This document shows positions 3,676 through 7,175 of a stretch of DNA of 7,175 nt, in pieces. Numbering within the stretch: position 1 is the stretch's first letter; the number at the start of each line of letters is the position of its first letter. The stretch comes from Clostridiales bacterium (GTDB taxonomy: Bacteria; Bacillota_A; Clostridia; Peptostreptococcales; Anaerovoracaceae): the NCBI GenBank assembly GCA_024697655.1, contig JAILFI010000008.1:1-7175 (forward strand). Direction: 5' to 3'. The notes beneath the pieces were generated by a model. It was not told the DNA's origin and did no database searches. It saw nothing but the letters and a program-made list of their open reading frames with translations. Made by a program: the position numbers and the translations under genes.

Positions 3676-5433
3676 ATGGAAAGAGAACAGATCAAAGAGT
3701 ATATCAAGAGCATACCGGTCCCGATGTGCGTCCTGGATGAAAAGGGCGATGTGATCGCGGGCAGCCCCGGTATGTCGGAGGTCTTCCTGTATGACGGGCT
3801 GGCGGGCAGCAATATCTTCGCGCTGACGGGCATCAAGTACCAGGATATTGTCGCGCGTTACGAGCGAAACGACAGCGCCAAGTACAACGGCAACGGCAAG
3901 TACTTCCGCGTGCAGGTCGGCGCCCTTTCGGGCTCGCCCCTCTACCTGACACTGACGTTCACCGACGTGACTGAATTCGAGAACCTCAAGTTCAAGTACC
4001 TCAATGAACGGCCTTATACGATCATTGTGGATGTGGACAACTTCACCGAACTGATGCATCGGACGGAGGATGCCAACCGGCAGGCACTGTCCGGCGAGAT
4101 CGACCGGCGAGTGCGCATCTGGGCGTCGCAGATGAACGCGAGCGTCACCCAGGTCCGGCAGGGCCGCTACCTGCTGATGGCGGAGAAAAAGTACGTCGAC
4201 GAGCAGCAGCGCAGCAAATTCAACGTCCTCAACGACATGCGCGAGATCCCCACGGAGGCGGATTTCCCGGTGACGGTCAGCATCGGCATCGGTGCGGACG
4301 GCGATGACATGAGCCAGGATGAAAAATTCGCGCGGCAGGCGCTCGACATGGCCAAAGGCCGCGGCGGCGACCAGGTCGTCATCAAGCAGAACGACACCCT
4401 GACGTACTTCGGCGGCACGGCGCGCTCGGTCGAAAAGCGCAGCAAAGGCAAGTCCCGCGTCATCGGGTATGCGCTGGAGAGCCTCATCGACAGCGCCAGC
4501 AACGTGCTGATCATGGGTCATAAGAACCCGGACATGGACGCGTTCGGCTCCGCGCTCGGCGTGTACTGTCTGGCGAGACAGCGCGGGAAGCGCGCCTATA
4601 TCGTCGTCGACAAGATCACGGAAGCGCTGACGCTCATGTACAACAAGATCGTGGAAGAGGACAAGCACGAGATCATCTCGGGCGAGAAAGCGCTTGAAGT
4701 GATGGACGAAAAGAGCGTCCTCATCATGGTCGATACACACCGGCCGAGCATCAGCGAATGCCCGGAACTGTGGGATGCCGCGGTACGGACCGTCATCATC
4801 GACCACCACAGGAAGTCGGACGAACAGACCAAGACGCCGACCCTGATTTATATGGAGAGTTACGCATCCTCCGCGTCGGAACTGGTCACGGAGATCCTCC
4901 AGTACACCGTGGAACGGCGCGACATTCTCAAAAGCGAGGCGAACGCGCTGCTGGCGGGCATCATGGTCGACACCAACAGCTTCTCGGTGAAGTCCGGGAT
5001 CAGGACGTTCGAAGCGGCGGCGTGGCTCAAGCGCATCGGCGCGGACAGTGAAGAGGTCAAAAAGCTGTTTCAGATCAGCTACGATATGTTCAAACTCAAG
5101 GCGGACTGCTACAACGCCGCGCAGATCGACGATAAAGGCATGGCGTTCACCGTCTACAGCGGCGCGACCGAGAACGCGCAGATCATCAACGCGCAGGTCG
5201 CGGACGAACTGCTGACGATCCAGGGCGTGAAGGCGAGTTTCGTCGCCTCCCGCGATCTGATGGGCCGCACGTACATCAGTGCCCGGTCGCTGGGTGACAT
5301 CAACGTGCAGGTGATCATGGAGCAGTTCGGCGGCGGCGGACATCTGAACACCGCCGGCGCGCAGCTGCGCATGAGCCCGGAAGAGGCCATTGATCAGATC
5401 AAAGCGTATCTGACAGACGAAGGATTAGAATAA
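3676..5433 (+). CDS. gdpP: GdpP-type c-di-AMP phosphodiesterase lacking the N-terminal membrane helices
   Basis: GdpP hydrolyses the second messenger c-di-AMP to pApA and so affects potassium and osmotic balance, cell wall and beta-lactam tolerance. Domains in order are a PAS-like domain (about 12-105), a degenerate GGDEF domain (about 110-245) with RQGRY (161-165) where GGDEF would stand, and DHH/DHHA1 (about 270-585). Catalytic metal-binding motifs are intact: GHKNPDMDAFG (281-291), DTHRPS (353-358), DHHRKS (376-381), VDTNSF (431-436) and FGGGGHLNTAG (551-561). Family members such as B. subtilis GdpP are about 660 residues and begin with two transmembrane helices. This one has 585 residues and starts at the PAS domain. 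An in-frame TGA at 3670-3672 blocks any longer reading, and the promoter and terminator leave no room for the helices. It is therefore probably cytosolic. The PAS domain has no His and one Cys (Cys18). The start has a weak ribosome site (AGGA, 12 bases away). L9 follows after 35 bases. Confidence 0.9.
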   Translation: MEREQIKEYIKSIPVPMCVLDEKGDVIAGSPGMSEVFLYDGLAGSNIFALTGIKYQDIVARYERNDSAKYNGNGKYFRVQVGALSGSPLYLTLTFTDVTEFENLKFKYLNERPYTIIVDVDNFTELMHRTEDANRQALSGEIDRRVRIWASQMNASVTQVRQGRYLLMAEKKYVDEQQRSKFNVLNDMREIPTEADFPVTVSIGIGADGDDMSQDEKFARQALDMAKGRGGDQVVIKQNDTLTYFGGTARSVEKRSKGKSRVIGYALESLIDSASNVLIMGHKNPDMDAFGSALGVYCLARQRGKRAYIVVDKITEALTLMYNKIVEEDKHEIISGEKALEVMDEKSVLIMVDTHRPSISECPELWDAAVRTVIIDHHRKSDEQTKTPTLIYMESYASSASELVTEILQYTVERRDILKSEANALLAGIMVDTNSFSVKSGIRTFEAAAWLKRIGADSEEVKKLFQISYDMFKLKADCYNAAQIDDKGMAFTVYSGATENAQIINAQVADELLTIQGVKASFVASRDLMGRTYISARSLGDINVQVIMEQFGGGGHLNTAGAQLRMSPEEAIDQIKAYLTDEGLE

Positions 5434-5437
5434 GAAC

Positions 5438-5451
5438 GCGGCATACGCCGC
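5438..5451 (+). other. Small hairpin between gdpP and rplI
   Basis: GCGGC (5438-5442) and GCCGC (5447-5451) form a perfect 5-bp stem with loop ATAC. It ends four bases before the rplI Shine-Dalgarno AGGAG (5456-5460). There is no T-run, so it is not a terminator. It might shield or present the ribosome site or slow mRNA decay; evidence is structural only. Confidence 0.4.
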
Positions 5452-5468
5452 AGATAGGAGACAGAATT

Positions 5469-5915
5469 ATGATCGTGATCTTACTCAAAGACGTGAAAGG
5501 CACCGGTAAAGCAGGCGAAGTCGTCAAAGTCAGCGACGGGTTCGCGCGCAACATGCTGATCCCCCGCGGGATGGCGAAGGAGGCCACAGAAGGCAACATC
5601 CGCAGCCTCGAAAAGCAGAAGGCCATCCAGGCAGAAAAGGCAGCGGAGGCGAAAGCGGCGGCGGAGAAACTGGCCGAAGATCTCAAGAGCAAAGAGATCG
5701 TCATCCGCACCAAAGGCGGCGAAGGCGGCAAACTCTTCGGCAGCATCACCAGCAAGGACATCGAAGCGGCCGTCAAGGAGCAGCTCGGTGTGGCGATCGA
5801 CAAGAAAAAGATCCAGCTGGAATCGCCCATCAAGCACATTGGTGAGCACGAAGTGCCCGTCAAACTGTACGCCGGCGTGCCGGCAGTGATCCGCGTCAAA
5901 GTGGAGACGAAGTAA
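5469..5915 (+). CDS. rplI: Large-subunit ribosomal protein L9
   Basis: L9 binds 23S rRNA near the base of the L1 stalk and reaches outward along the ribosome surface, where it limits collisions and frameshifting. The 148-residue protein is the normal length. The N-terminal domain shows MIVILLKDVKGTGKAGEVVKV (1-21) and the signature DGFARNMLIPRG (23-34), with Met29 where Phe or Tyr is more usual. The long Ala/Glu/Lys connecting helix spans about 41-75. The C-terminal domain has GKLFGSIT (87-94) and IKHIGEHEVPVKLY (121-134). The start is set by AGGAG eight bases upstream. It lies between gdpP and dnaB, the standard Firmicute order, and is read from the promoter before gdpP. Confidence 0.97.
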   Translation: MIVILLKDVKGTGKAGEVVKVSDGFARNMLIPRGMAKEATEGNIRSLEKQKAIQAEKAAEAKAAAEKLAEDLKSKEIVIRTKGGEGGKLFGSITSKDIEAAVKEQLGVAIDKKKIQLESPIKHIGEHEVPVKLYAGVPAVIRVKVETK

Positions 5916-5932
5916 CCGGAAAGGAAACGACT

Positions 5933-7175
5933 ATGAGCAGCGAGAGGATCCCTCCCCACAACCTGGAAGCCGAACAGTCCGTTCTCGGCGCATGCATGCT
6001 GTCGAAGGACGCGCTGTACGATGTGCTGGAAAAGGTCCGGGAGGAGGATTTCTACAATAAGAACCACGGCGAGATCTTTGCCGCCATCAAGAGCCTTGAA
6101 AAGAAGGGCTCCCCGGTGGACGTGCTGACGGTCTCAGACGAACTGGCACGGCGCAACTCCCTCGACATGGTCGGCGGACGCGCTTATGTGGCGACGCTTT
6201 CCGCGAATGTACCGTCGACGTCCAACGCCGGGCAGTATGCGGCCATCGTCACCGACAGCGCCGAGATGCGCCGACTCATTGAGACAGCAGGCGACATCAT
6301 GGAGCAAGGGTACAGCAGCGAACTGCCGGCCTCGACCATTCTCGACCACGCGGAGCAGCAGATCTTTGAGATCGCGCAGAGCCGCAACACCCGGGACATG
6401 GCCAAGCTCAAGGACGTGCTCGCCGACAACATGGCCCTGATCAATGAACTCGCCGACAAGAAAGGCGACATCATCGGCGTGCCGACCGGCTTCATCGACC
6501 TCGACAAGATGACCAGCGGCATGCAGAAGTCCGACCTGATCATCCTCGCGGCGCGCCCGTCCATGGGTAAGACCGCGTTCGCCCTGTGCGTGGCCCGCAA
6601 TGCCGCGATCAAGGGATATAAGGTCGCCATCTTCTCGCTCGAAATGGGCAAAATGCAGCTTTCTCAGAGACTGCTGTCCATGGAGGCGGGGGTCGATTCC
6701 CACCGGCTGCGCACCGGCCGGCTGGACAACAACGACTGGATGAAGATGTCGGCCGTCATGGACCGTCTCAGCGAGGCGGACATCCGCATCGATGACACGC
6801 CCGGCATCACTGTCATGGGGATCAAGAACAAATGCCGCCGCATGAAGGCGGAAGCGGGGCTCGACCTCGTCATCATCGACTACCTGCAGCTGATGTCCGC
6901 GGAAGGCCGCGTCGAGAGCCGGCAGCAGGAAGTTTCGAACCTGTCCCGCAACTTAAAGCAGCTCGCCAGAGAGCTCGACTGCCCGGTCCTGGTCCTGTCG
7001 CAGCTGTCCCGTGCGGTCGAGAGCCGCAGCGATCACCGGCCGCAGCTTGCGGACCTGCGTGAATCCGGCTCCATCGAGCAGGACGCGGACGTCGTTCTCT
7101 TCCTCTACAGAGACGAAGTGTACGATAAAGAGACCGACCGTCCCGGCGAGTGCGAAGTGCATGTCTCCAAACAGA
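5933..7175 (+). CDS. dnaB: Replicative DNA helicase DnaB (3' end beyond the window)
   Basis: DnaB is the hexameric helicase that unwinds the parental duplex ahead of the replisome and binds DnaG primase. The gene is intact from its start (AAAGGA at 5920-5925, 7 bases before ATG) but runs off the window after 414 residues; by comparison with B. subtilis DnaC (454 aa) about 30-40 residues are missing. The N-terminal domain opens with RIPPHNLEAEQSVLGACML (5-23). A linker follows, and the RecA-like motor begins near GVPTGFIDLDKMTSG (183). Walker A is ARPSMGKT (207-214; Lys213). Walker B is in LVIIDYLQLM with Asp316. The SQLSRAVESR and DLRESGSIEQDADVVLFLYRDE segments are the expected helicase motifs H3 and H4 (the DNA-binding and arginine-finger region). 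No intein is present in the visible P-loop or H4 region. It follows rplI by 17 bases and is likely co-transcribed with it. B. subtilis calls this gene dnaC. Confidence 0.97.
   Translation, partial: MSSERIPPHNLEAEQSVLGACMLSKDALYDVLEKVREEDFYNKNHGEIFAAIKSLEKKGSPVDVLTVSDELARRNSLDMVGGRAYVATLSANVPSTSNAGQYAAIVTDSAEMRRLIETAGDIMEQGYSSELPASTILDHAEQQIFEIAQSRNTRDMAKLKDVLADNMALINELADKKGDIIGVPTGFIDLDKMTSGMQKSDLIILAARPSMGKTAFALCVARNAAIKGYKVAIFSLEMGKMQLSQRLLSMEAGVDSHRLRTGRLDNNDWMKMSAVMDRLSEADIRIDDTPGITVMGIKNKCRRMKAEAGLDLVIIDYLQLMSAEGRVESRQQEVSNLSRNLKQLARELDCPVLVLSQLSRAVESRSDHRPQLADLRESGSIEQDADVVLFLYRDEVYDKETDRPGECEVHVSKQ

Noticed and set aside
3608..3754. A short upstream open frame (ATG at 3608, also ATG at 3665) overlapping the start of gdpP out of frame
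   Set aside because: ATG 3608 has no Shine-Dalgarno, and AGG is only two bases before ATG 3665. The product has no membrane segment, so it does not supply the missing GdpP N-terminus.
3520..5343. A 607-codon open frame on the minus strand across gdpP
   Set aside because: It mirrors gdpP. In GC-rich genes the antisense frame is often free of stops. Its translation is rich in Arg, Asp, His and Val with no recognisable domain, while the plus strand encodes a complete, motif-rich enzyme.

Overview
The window reads as the chromosome of a GC-rich member of the Firmicutes, most likely in the class Clostridia. The basis is gene order and protein type: a 5'-rpsF-ssb-rpsR-gdpP-rplI-dnaB-3' block is characteristic of Bacilli and Clostridia, the Shine-Dalgarno sites are strong and of the AGGAGG type, and SSB, S18, L9 and DnaB all have a Firmicute look. 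I cannot name a genus from the sequence alone. All genes are on the + strand. No tRNA, rRNA, CRISPR array or insertion sequence is visible.

Region 1 (1-1860) holds two metabolic genes of unknown pathway: a sugar-nucleotidyltransferase-like protein (38-967) and a short-chain dehydrogenase/reductase (1039-1860). They are 71 bases apart, each has its own ribosome binding site, and they are probably co-transcribed. A hairpin with a T-run at 1896-1928 closes them off, and a second inverted repeat overlaps its 3' side.

Region 2 (1966-3556) is the classic rpsF-ssb-rpsR operon (ribosomal protein S6, single-stranded DNA-binding protein, ribosomal protein S18). It has a clear promoter (TTGCAA, 16 bp, TATAAT), a structured 5' leader of about 90 nt that can fold over the Shine-Dalgarno, and a strong UUCG-loop terminator directly after rpsR. 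S6 carries a 50-residue Glu/Ala/Pro/Lys tail. SSB carries a 96-residue uncharged Gly/Gln/Ser/Tyr repeat linker before the conserved acidic tip.

Region 3 (3576-7175) starts from its own extended -10 promoter. It contains a c-di-AMP phosphodiesterase of the GdpP family that lacks the usual N-terminal membrane helices, then ribosomal protein L9, then the replicative helicase dnaB, which runs off the right edge with only its extreme C-terminus missing. The membrane protein gene (yybS/DUF2232 type) often found between rpsR and gdpP is absent.

Functionally the block couples ribosome assembly (S6, S18, L9), replication (SSB, DnaB) and second-messenger turnover (GdpP). No wholly new system is evident. 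The points most worth following up are the FUS-like SSB linker, the soluble GdpP with its occluded leader, and the rpsF leader, which has an S6:S18-like layout but no visible CCG.
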